Assembly (NCBI GenBank): GCA_024710825.1
Contig: JANJUA010000275.1
Span: forward strand, 1-7,105
Source of the DNA: Solirubrobacteraceae bacterium
GTDB taxonomy: Bacteria; Actinomycetota; Thermoleophilia; Solirubrobacterales; Solirubrobacteraceae
Reading direction: 5' to 3'
Length of the DNA stretch: 7,105 nucleotides
In this document: positions 1-4,897 of the stretch, one piece after another
Layout of the letters: every line of letters starts with the position of its first letter
Numbering within the stretch: the stretch's first letter is position 1
Made by a program: the position numbers and the translations under genes
The notes under the pieces: model-generated
Told to the model about the DNA's origin: nothing
What the model saw: the letters and a program-made list of their open reading frames with translations, nothing else
Databases searched by the model: none

Positions 1-93
1 CGCCGCGAGCCGCTCGACAGCCCCGTCGGGCAGGCCATGAGCGACGGCGAGCTCTTCCAGGCGGGCTGTCCAGGGGGCCGTCACCGTCGACAT
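1..93 (-). CDS. rsmG: 16S rRNA (guanine-N7) methyltransferase RsmG, N-terminal fragment
   Basis: Only the first 31 codons are inside the window; the gene continues past the left edge. The ATG at 91-93 (read on the minus strand) opens a frame beginning MSTVTAPWTARLEELA and continuing VAHGLPDGAVERLAA. This resembles the N-terminal helix of RsmG proteins (W/L-rich start, then L..LA..hGL plus an acidic/leucine stretch). The position also fits, since rsmG normally follows jag in the rpmH-rnpA-yidD-yidC-jag cluster. RsmG methylates N7 of a guanine in the 530 loop of 16S rRNA using S-adenosylmethionine; the SAM-binding domain is not visible here. The start is uncertain. An AGG directly abuts the ATG, whereas the in-frame GTG at codon 4 (82-84) has that AGG 9 nt upstream, so GTG may be the true start. 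The call rests on a short fragment plus synteny. Confidence 0.6.
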   Translation of the reverse strand, partial: MSTVTAPWTARLEELAVAHGLPDGAVERLAA

Positions 94-183
94 CCTGGCG
101 ATGGCGTCAGACGGCGCGAGGCCCTCGGGCGGATCGACGACGGGCCGCGGCGGTCGTCTCGAGCGGCCCGAGCCGGGAATGCC

Positions 184-212
184 GTTTCACGTGTGTCTCG
201 ACGGTGAAACAC
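184..212 (+). repeat. Spaced inverted repeat, copy 1 (GTTTCAC-N13-GTGAAAC)
   Basis: Arms GTTTCAC (184-190) and GTGAAAC (204-210) are separated by 13 bp. It matches copy 2 at 27 of 29 positions in the same orientation. A CACGTG palindrome occurs at 188-193 and again at 210-215. It lies 91 bp upstream of the rsmG start. Its function is unknown. The arms equal those of parS half-sites, but the 13-bp spacer rules out a canonical parS. Confidence 0.85.
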
Positions 213-500
213 GTGGTGTCCGGCCCGCGCGGCTTGACGGCGGGACGCAGGGCGCCCGCGGCTGCCCGCTCCAGAGCGCTGCCGGCACGCCTCGGCCGCC
301 ACGGCGCCGTCGCTAAGAACGGCCGGCGCGCGCGCGTCTAAGGGGCGACCAGCCTTCGTGCTCACCGCCATGCCGCCCATCGCCGCGGGACAGTTGACGG
401 GTGCGGAGATGCCGGTCGTCGCGCTCTCCACCGACGGCACGGAACCGGTCCTCGCGCCAAAGGGGTCGGCTCGCTGCGCCTCCGCGACCCCGGTCACTCG

Positions 501-529
501 GTTTCACGTGTGACCCGACGGTGAAACAC
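501..529 (+). repeat. Spaced inverted repeat, copy 2
   Basis: GTTTCAC (501-507) and GTGAAAC (521-527) have the same 13-bp spacing as copy 1. Only two spacer bases differ from copy 1 (at 513 and 515). It lies 55 bp beyond the 3' end of the LAGLIDADG gene, in the orientation opposite to copy 3, so copies 2 and 3 bracket that gene as inverted repeats. Confidence 0.85.
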
Positions 530-584
530 GCGACCCGCGGCGCGGCGCGGCGCCTGTGCCCAGGTGTCCGTCGCACCGTCCGCG

Positions 585-956
585 CTACAGACCGCGCGCC
601 ATGCGATCCCGCTCCCGCGCGATCTCCGTCGCGTAGCGCTCGGTCATCTCCGCGAGCCGGGAGGCCGCATGGGCGTCCACGTCGGGCGTCACGTGCGCCT
701 CGAGCAGCGGCAGCACGTCCTGCACCAACGCGCGCCCGCGCGCCATCCACTGGTAGTAGGACCTCCCGCCGTGGTGGTAGGGGCCATACAGCTTCGTGCG
801 GGGAAACCGCGCCATCAGCCACCGGAACAGCGCCTCGTGACGCGTGTGCATGCGCAGCGTCACCTGCGGCTGACGGCCGTCGCCCCCGAAGCTGCCCTCC
901 CCGATCAGGATCCCCACGAAGAGGCCCTCGTCGAACGCGCTCAGCCGGTCATCCAT
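585..956 (-). CDS. Single-motif LAGLIDADG endonuclease-like protein
   Basis: A 123-residue protein whose residues 11-23 read GLFVGILIGEGSF, a clear variant of the LAGLIDADG helix followed by the usual G-S-F. The catalytic acidic position is kept as Glu20, while the more usual D of the xDGEG form is Ile18. Downstream, basic and aromatic segments (LFRWLMARFPRTKLYGPY at about 43-60, SYYQWMARGRALV at about 66-78, then a leucine-rich helix LPLLEAH) fit the saddle and helix of one LAGLIDADG domain. With a single motif, family knowledge predicts a homodimer binding a pseudo-palindromic site of roughly 20 bp or more. It may be a homing endonuclease or a domesticated DNA-binding protein. It sits 44 bp downstream of jag on the same strand, and the gap is filled by repeat copy 3. 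The ribosome site is weak (TGGGG 2 nt before the ATG). No host intron or intein is visible around it. Confidence 0.75.
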   Translation of the reverse strand: MDDRLSAFDEGLFVGILIGEGSFGGDGRQPQVTLRMHTRHEALFRWLMARFPRTKLYGPYHHGGRSYYQWMARGRALVQDVLPLLEAHVTPDVDAHAASRLAEMTERYATEIARERDRMARGL

Positions 957-963
957 GGCCCCA

Positions 964-992
964 GTGTTTCACCGGGGGAGCAAACGTGAAAC
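964..992 (-). repeat. Spaced inverted repeat, copy 3, in the jag to LAGLIDADG gap
   Basis: Read on the minus strand it has GTTTCAC and GTGAAAC arms (plus-strand arms at 966-972 and 986-992) with a 13-bp spacer. It matches copy 2 at 24 of 29 positions. The conserved bases extend past the arms (GT.TG after the left arm, CG before and AC after the right arm), giving the repeat a polarity. It ends 7 bp before the LAGLIDADG start codon at 956 and begins 8 bp after the jag stop. That is an operator-like position. Confidence 0.85.
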
Positions 993-1000
993 GGCCGCGA

Positions 1001-1468
1001 TCAGTCGCGCTCGGCGGGGGAGACGACCAGATGGCGATCGGGCTCGTCGCCCTCGCTGTGCGTGTCGACGTCGCCACGCTCGCGCAGATGCTCGTGCACA
1101 AGCTTGCGCTCGCTCGCCACCATCGCGTCCAGCGCGACCGGGCGCTCGTAGCGCAGCGCCTCCTCAGCGGCCTCGTCGGCCAGCCGTCGGAGCGCTCCGG
1201 CCCGCCTGTCGCGGTAGCCCGCGGCGTCGATCACGATCCGCAGCTCGCTCGGCCGACCCCGGAACACGATCCGCTGCGCGAGGTGCTGCACCGCATCGAT
1301 CGTCTGCCCGTGCCGCCCGATGAACAGCCCGAGGTCGTCACCGATGAGCGTGCCCGTCACGGTGTCGCCCTCGCGACGCACGTCGACCTCGGCGTCGAGC
1401 CCCAGCGCGTCGCTCAACGTCTCCAGGAGCTCCTCGATGACGTCCTCCACGTCCACCTCCACGCTCAT
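1001..1468 (-). CDS. khpB: KhpB/Jag-type RNA-binding protein (KH plus R3H)
   Basis: A 155-residue cytoplasmic RNA-binding protein. Residues about 25-85 form a type II KH domain with the nucleic-acid-binding loop IGRHG (50-54) followed by QTIDAVQHLAQ. Residues about 88-150 form an R3H domain with the R-x3-H signature (R121, H125) and the typical late segment DRHLVVSP. The family (Jag, SpoIIIJ-associated protein, KhpB) binds small RNAs and mRNAs and affects cell division or elongation in Firmicutes; its role in this lineage is inferred. There is no N-terminal Jag_N domain or long linker, so this is the short form. The ATG overlaps the yidC stop by 4 nt (ATGA), which implies translational coupling. 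Its usual downstream neighbour rsmG is displaced by about 0.9 kb here. Confidence 0.93.
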   Translation of the reverse strand: MSVEVDVEDVIEELLETLSDALGLDAEVDVRREGDTVTGTLIGDDLGLFIGRHGQTIDAVQHLAQRIVFRGRPSELRIVIDAAGYRDRRAGALRRLADEAAEEALRYERPVALDAMVASERKLVHEHLRERGDVDTHSEGDEPDRHLVVSPAERD

Positions 1469-2406
1469 CGGCGCCGTCCCGATCGCTTCTTCTTCTTGCG
1501 CGGCGACGACGGGGGAGGCGTCGAGCGCTTCGGCGCGGGGGCATGCCCGTTCTCCGAACCGGTCGCCTTGGCCTTCGTCTTGGTGTCGCCGCCGGGCCGC
1601 TCGGCGCGCTCGGCCTGCGCCGCCTGGGCGCGCTCCATCATGCGGTTGAACAGCCCGCCCCCGCCCTTCGCCGTCGCCACCCCCCCGACGTCGGGCAACC
1701 CGGCGTCATCGCCCAGCTCGCCCTCTTCGACCTGGTGCTTGATGGTCCTGCGCAGCACGTACTGCTGGCCCACCGTCCACAGGTTCGTCGTGATCCAATA
1801 CACCATCAGACCGGCGGGGAAGCGCACGATGAACGGCACGAAGATGAACGGCAGGACCAGCATCAGCTTGCGCGTCATCGGGTCCGCGGTCGCCGACTGC
1901 ATCAGCAGGCTCGACAGCAGCTGCGAGCCCACGTAGAGCACGATCAGGATGATCAGCGTGCTGCCCGTCGCCTTGTCGGTCAGGTCCGAGATGAACAGGA
2001 ACGACGCCTCGCCCGGTCCGCACGGGTCGGTGCTGTTGCAGATGTCGAGCCGCAGGTCCTTCTGCAGCATGTAGAACAGCGAGATGAAGACCGGCAGCTG
2101 AAGCACCAGGGGCAGGCAGGACCCGAACGGGTTCACCTTGTTCTCCTGGTAGACCTTCATCATCTCTTGATTGATGCGCTGACGGTCGTCCCCGTACTTC
2201 TTGCGCAGCGCGTCGATCTTCGGCTTCAGACGCGCCATCGCTTGCATCGAGTGGAACTGCTTGATCGTCAGCGGCAACATCAGGAACCTGATGAACGCCG
2301 TCATGGCGATGATCGACCAGCCCCAGCTGAACCCGACCTTGTCGTGGAAGAACAGGAGGACCTGCTCGAAGACATCGATCAGGGGCTGGAGGACGTTGGC
2401 GAACAT
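1465..2406 (-). CDS. yidC: Membrane protein insertase YidC
   Basis: A 313-residue polytopic membrane protein of the YidC/Oxa1/Alb3 family, which inserts and folds inner-membrane proteins alone or with SecYEG. Hydrophobic segments lie at about 5-20 (partly amphipathic), 28-47, 98-116, 150-170 and 182-212. The conserved hydrophilic-groove arginine is R40 in TAFIRFLMLPLT. A charged cytoplasmic coiled-coil hairpin (about 55-92, LKPKIDALRKKYGDDRQ) precedes the NPFGSCLPLVLQLPVF segment typical of the family. The large periplasmic domain of proteobacterial YidC is absent, as in Gram-positives. I see no lipobox. The C-terminus (about 225-313) is a long hydrophilic tail ending RKKKKRSGRRR, a likely ribosome-binding extension. 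The start is 9 bp after the yidD stop, with no clear Shine-Dalgarno, suggesting coupling to yidD. Confidence 0.96.
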   Translation of the reverse strand: MFANVLQPLIDVFEQVLLFFHDKVGFSWGWSIIAMTAFIRFLMLPLTIKQFHSMQAMARLKPKIDALRKKYGDDRQRINQEMMKVYQENKVNPFGSCLPLVLQLPVFISLFYMLQKDLRLDICNSTDPCGPGEASFLFISDLTDKATGSTLIILIVLYVGSQLLSSLLMQSATADPMTRKLMLVLPFIFVPFIVRFPAGLMVYWITTNLWTVGQQYVLRRTIKHQVEEGELGDDAGLPDVGGVATAKGGGGLFNRMMERAQAAQAERAERPGGDTKTKAKATGSENGHAPAPKRSTPPPSSPRKKKKRSGRRR

Positions 2407-2415
2407 GCGGGTGGC

Positions 2416-2682
2416 TCAGGCGTGGTGGCGGGGCCGGGACGACGGAGCGAACAGCCGCTGCGCCGACACGGGGTCGAGACCCCCGTGACTCCACGGGTTG
2501 CAGCGCAGAAGACGCCACCCCGCGAGCACGAGGCCCCGCAGTATGCCGTACTCCTGCACGGCCTGGACCGCGTAGGCGGAGCAGGTCGGCTCGTAGCGGC
2601 AGCGGCGGGGGAGGCCGGGGGAGATCCAACGCTGATAGGCGCGGATCGGGGCGAGGACGACTGCGCGTGCCGCGCGGCTCAT
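2416..2682 (-). CDS. yidD: Membrane protein insertion efficiency factor YidD
   Basis: An 88-residue protein with the full YidD (DUF37) signature: WISPGLPRRCRYEPTCSAYA at residues 19-38, then a GWRLLRCNPWSHGGLDPV stretch at about 55-72. The three conserved cysteines are C28, C34 and C61. YidD is a small amphipathic membrane-associated protein thought to assist YidC-dependent insertion; its mechanism is not well defined. It lies between rnpA and yidC, as in most bacteria. Its ATG overlaps the rnpA stop by 4 nt (2679-2682). The length is normal. Confidence 0.96.
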   Translation of the reverse strand: MSRAARAVVLAPIRAYQRWISPGLPRRCRYEPTCSAYAVQAVQEYGILRGLVLAGWRLLRCNPWSHGGLDPVSAQRLFAPSSRPRHHA

Positions 2683-3050
2683 CCCGCCGCCGCCGCGCCG
2701 GCCTTCTCCACCAGCTCCGCCAGAGCCCCCTGCACACCGGCCAGGCCCTCGCGCTCGGCCAGCTCTCGCGCCTCCGGGCGGGCGACCACCACGACGTCCT
2801 GCCCCTCCGGCAACTCGCTCTCGAGCGCGCCGAACGCCTCGCGCAGCAGCCGCTTGACGCGGTTGCGCTCGACGGCGCCGCCGACCTTGCGCGACACGGA
2901 CACGCCCAGGCGAGCCTGCCCCGAGGCATCACCGACGCGCGGGAAGGCGTACAGGACCAGGTACCGGTTCCCGTGGGAGCGCCCTTGGCGGTACACCCGC
3001 TCGAAGTCGGCGCTCCGGGTCAGGCGGCCTCGCTTGGCCCGCCCGGTCAC
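2679..3050 (-). CDS. rnpA: Ribonuclease P protein component
   Basis: A 123-residue basic protein, the protein subunit that binds RNase P RNA and helps recognise the 5' leader of precursor tRNAs. The family hallmarks are visible: the N-terminal RLTRSADFERVYRQGRS (residues 9-25) and the RNR signature in VERNRVKRLLREAF (about 60-73), preceded by the strand LGVSVSRKVGGA. Translation starts at GTG (3048-3050), 2 bp after the rpmH stop, so it is almost certainly cotranscribed and coupled. The C-terminal tail after about residue 105 is alanine/glycine-rich and poorly conserved. Confidence 0.96.
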   Translation of the reverse strand: MTGRAKRGRLTRSADFERVYRQGRSHGNRYLVLYAFPRVGDASGQARLGVSVSRKVGGAVERNRVKRLLREAFGALESELPEGQDVVVVARPEARELAEREGLAGVQGALAELVEKAGAAAAG

Positions 3051-3052
3051 GG

Positions 3053-3187
3053 TCAGACCGTGAGGCGCTTGCGCCCCTTGGAACGGCGGCGCTTCAGGAC
3101 GAGCCGCCCGGCGCGCGTCTGCATGCGGGCCCGGAAGCCATGGGTACGGGCGCGCTTGCGCTTCTTGGGCTGGTAGGTGCGCTTCAT
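3053..3187 (-). CDS. rpmH: 50S ribosomal protein bL34
   Basis: A 44-residue, extremely basic ribosomal protein beginning [20 protein letters not shown] and ending in a basic SKGRKRLTV stretch; this is an essentially complete match to bL34 in length and motif. The ATG at 3185-3187 is chosen because family members start at MKRTYQP; the frame is open further upstream but that is not family-like. A GGGGAGG lies about 17 nt upstream, far for a Shine-Dalgarno. A possible -10 (TAGACT) ends 10 nt before the ATG, so a leaderless or near-leaderless transcript is possible. It is the first gene of the leftward rpmH-rnpA-yidD-yidC-jag operon. Confidence 0.98.
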   Translation of the reverse strand: MKRTYQPKKRKRARTHGFRARMQTRAGRLVLKRRRSKGRKRLTV

Positions 3188-3197
3188 GGGACGCAGC

Positions 3198-3226
3198 AGT
3201 CTAACGCCTCCCCTCGGCAGCGTTCC
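3198..3226 (-). promoter_or_regulatory. rpmH: Candidate rpmH promoter
   Basis: On the minus strand TAGACT (3203 to 3198) fits a TAnnnT -10 box, but the sigma-70 -35 position carries only GGAACG. The same sequence can be read as an ECF-sigma-like promoter: GGAAC (3226 to 3222), 15 bp, then CGTT. Either reading is weak. The -10 reading would place the start site within a few nt of the rpmH ATG. Confidence 0.25.
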
Positions 3227-3345
3227 GTCCACACCGTGTGCACATCCCTTGCACACGGGCGTCTCGAGCTTTTCGTCGGCATTTGCGACCTCGCCCGGGC
3301 CCGCCGGGGCGTGCACCAGGCGACCCTTGATAGCTTCGGTCGTCC

Positions 3346-3361
3346 GGGGCCCTCGGGCCCC
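3346..3361 (+). other. GC-rich perfect hairpin upstream of dnaA
   Basis: GGGGCCCTCGGGCCCC is a perfect inverted repeat (7-bp arms with 2-nt centre, or a 6-bp stem with a CTCG tetraloop). It ends 50 bp before the dnaA start. No T-run follows, so it is not a standard intrinsic terminator. If dnaA has a leader starting upstream of it, this would be a very stable RNA stem in the 5' untranslated region. Confidence 0.55.
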
Positions 3362-3411
3362 TCCATCTCCATCCACCCCGACCGCTCGAAGGAGCAGGCC
3401 GACCCCTGTCC

Positions 3412-4758
3412 GTGACCACGGAGCTCGAACACGCCTGGCCCGAGATCCTCGCCCACCTGCGCCGCGCGGTGCCGGACTCCACCTTCGACATCTGGCTCTC
3501 CCACCTGGAGCCCGTCGGCCTGGGCCCGACGACCCTGGTGCTCGCCTGCCCCGACGACTCTCGCCGGCGCTGGATAGCCGACCGCTTCGGGCGCCTGCTC
3601 CAGTCAGCCGCCGAAGACGTCCTCGGCCCCGGAATCACCGTCGACGTCACGACCGCCGACGAGGCCTCGCGCCGCCCGCCGGCCCAGCGCAGCGATCCCG
3701 CCCGCAGCGCGCCGGCACCCGCGCCGACTCCCACCTTCCAGCCCAAGCTCACCTTCGAGCAGTTCGTCATCGGCGACTCCAACCGCCTGGCCCACGCCGC
3801 CGCTCTGTCGGTGGCCGAGATGCCCGGGCAGGCCTACAACCCGCTGTTCATCTACGGCCCGCCCGGGAACGGCAAGACGCATCTGCTGCATTCGATCGGC
3901 AACTACCTCCAGGCCTACGGCGGCGGGCTGACCGTCCGCTACGCCACGATCGAGTCGTTCACCAACGAGTTCGTGTCGGCGCTCCAGACCGGCTCCGTCG
4001 AGGCCTTCAAGGCGCGCTTCCGCCACGTCGACGTGCTGCTCGTCGACGACGTCCAGTTCCTCGAGTCCAAGGCGCGCACGGAGGAGGAGTTCTTCCACAC
4101 GTTCAACGCGCTGTACGACACCGGCAGCCAGCTCGTGCTGACCTCCGACCGCACGCCCCGCGACCTGGCCGGGCTCGAGGACCGCCTGCGCGAGCGCTTC
4201 GAGTCGGGGCTGCTCACCGACGTCCGGGCGCCCGACCCCGACACGCGCCTCACGATCCTCCGCAAGCGCGCCCAGCACGACCGCATCGAGCTCGCCGAGC
4301 CGCGCGCGCTCGAGGTCATCGCCGAGCGGATCACCGACAACATCCGCGTCCTCGAGGGCGCGCTGATCCGCGTCGTCGCGTTCGCCTCCCTCACCGGGCG
4401 GCCCGTCGACGCCGACCTCGCCACCGAGGTCCTCGACGGTCTCTACCGCCAGGAGCGCCCGACCCGCCGCTCGATCGACGAGGTCCAGCAGGCGATCTGC
4501 GACAGCTTCGGCCTCACGACCGCCGAGCTCCTGTCCAGCGGCCGTGCCCAGCGGCTCGTCTGGCCGCGCCAGGTCGCCATGTACCTCGCGCGCGAGCTCA
4601 CCGACCAGACGCTGCCGGCCATCGGTCGCGCGTTCGGAGGGCGCGACCACACGACCGTCATGCACGCCTGCAGGCGCACCGCCGAGCGCATCGCGAGCGA
4701 TCCCGAGGCCAACCGTCTGGTGCGGGACCTGACTGACCGTCTCCGAGCCCGCGCGTGA
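3412..4758 (+). CDS. dnaA: Chromosomal replication initiator protein DnaA
   Basis: A 448-residue AAA+ initiator that binds DnaA boxes at oriC, oligomerises with ATP and opens the duplex. Domain I (about 1-80) holds W9 and the [12 protein letters not shown] segment. Domain II is a short proline/alanine linker (about 83-108). Domain III has the Walker [10 protein letters not shown] (149-157), Walker [11 protein letters not shown] (208-217, D212/D213), sensor 1 LTSDR (243-247) and [11 protein letters not shown]. Domain IV carries the DNA-binding signature [11 protein letters not shown] (409-419). The start is GTG; an AAGGAG at 3389-3394 is 17 nt upstream, unusually far. A CTG at 3406 would have better spacing but would add only two residues. 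It is divergent from rpmH and upstream of dnaN, as in most bacteria. Autoregulation by DnaA is typical of the family but not shown here. Confidence 0.98.
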   Translation: MTTELEHAWPEILAHLRRAVPDSTFDIWLSHLEPVGLGPTTLVLACPDDSRRRWIADRFGRLLQSAAEDVLGPGITVDVTTADEASRRPPAQRSDPARSAPAPAPTPTFQPKLTFEQFVIGDSNRLAHAAALSVAEMPGQAYNPLFIYGPPGNGKTHLLHSIGNYLQAYGGGLTVRYATIESFTNEFVSALQTGSVEAFKARFRHVDVLLVDDVQFLESKARTEEEFFHTFNALYDTGSQLVLTSDRTPRDLAGLEDRLRERFESGLLTDVRAPDPDTRLTILRKRAQHDRIELAEPRALEVIAERITDNIRVLEGALIRVVAFASLTGRPVDADLATEVLDGLYRQERPTRRSIDEVQQAICDSFGLTTAELLSSGRAQRLVWPRQVAMYLARELTDQTLPAIGRAFGGRDHTTVMHACRRTAERIASDPEANRLVRDLTDRLRARA

Positions 4759-4897
4759 CGACCGCCCGCCGTGCGATGCTCCACCGTCCATCCACACGCC
4801 GTTCACTCGACGAACCCCGATGTCCCCGGGGAATCATGCGGCTCATCCACACGTTCACAGGCCCTACGACTCCCAACCCCACCGAGAGGCATCCATC
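4759..4897. other. dnaA-dnaN intergenic region, candidate oriC portion
   Basis: A 139-bp spacer with two DnaA-box-like sequences in direct orientation: CCATCCACA at 4788-4796 (7 of 9 to TTATCCACA) and TCATCCACA at 4843-4851 (8 of 9). They are 55 bp apart, share the 10-mer CATCCACACG, and each is followed by TTCAC. A perfect TCCCCGGGGA palindrome lies between them at 4823-4832. In actinobacteria oriC is commonly between dnaA and dnaN. This spacer is much shorter than in streptomycetes or mycobacteria and has no obvious AT-rich tract, so the origin may be compact or may include the region upstream of dnaA. Confidence 0.45.
4843..4851 (+). promoter_or_regulatory. DnaA-box-like site
   Basis: TCATCCACA differs from the classical DnaA box TTATCCACA at one position, and lies in the dnaA-dnaN spacer where such boxes are expected. 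It is the best match I found in the window. Confidence 0.45.

Larger units (their letters stand above)
94..584. other. Non-coding or degenerate region between rsmG and the LAGLIDADG gene
   Basis: About 490 bp with no recognisable gene. It contains two direct copies of the spaced inverted repeat (184-212 and 501-529) annotated separately. Open frames here on both strands match no family I recognise and look like by-products of high GC. The most coding-like stretch is plus-strand 238-513, with a possible ATG at 370. It has strongly G/C third positions and ends at a TGA lying inside the second repeat, but its product is not recognised. I see no tRNA, convincing terminator or promoter. Because jag and rsmG are usually adjacent, this stretch plus the LAGLIDADG gene looks like inserted or remodelled DNA. 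Confidence 0.6.
3188..3411. promoter_or_regulatory. Divergent intergenic region between rpmH and dnaA
   Basis: A 224-bp gap between divergently transcribed operons, so promoters for both must lie here. It may form part of oriC. One DnaA-box-like sequence is seen, CCGTCCACA at 3225-3233 (7 of 9 to the TTGTCCACA form). Just after it are CACAC-C-GTGTG at 3230-3240 and the palindrome TGTGCACA at 3237-3244. A possible dnaA -10 is TAGCTT (3331-3336), but no matching -35 is convincing. I see no AT-rich unwinding element. Confidence 0.6.

Noticed and set aside
81..497. 138-codon minus-strand open frame in the jag-rsmG gap
   Set aside because: It matches no family, crosses repeat copy 1, and overlaps the rsmG start in another frame; most likely chance in high-GC DNA.
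184..530. Canonical parS sites or a CRISPR array
   Set aside because: The 16-bp parS is never contiguous because 13 bp separate the arms. The repeats are too few, unevenly spaced and in mixed orientation for CRISPR.
964..992. Intrinsic terminator between jag and the LAGLIDADG gene
   Set aside because: The stem is only 7 bp with a 13-nt loop and there is no T-run; the same motif recurs at non-terminator positions.
401..3063. Long plus-strand open frames (511 and 506 codons) opposite jag, yidC, yidD and rnpA
   Set aside because: They are antisense shadows of well-identified minus-strand genes; their translations are Arg/Pro/Ala/His-rich and low-complexity, as expected from high GC.
3188..3376. 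N-terminally extended rpmH reading of 107 residues
   Set aside because: bL34 proteins are about 44-50 residues and start MKRTYQP; the extension runs across the divergent promoter region.
3604..4806. 400-codon minus-strand open frame opposite dnaA
   Set aside because: Antisense to an unmistakable dnaA; its composition (repetitive V/G/R/D/E/L) is typical of a shadow frame.
4820..4897. Upstream ATG start for dnaN adding 26 residues
   Set aside because: The extension (His/Pro-rich) covers the DnaA-box spacer, while the GTG at 4898 gives the family-typical MKI start with a good ribosome site.
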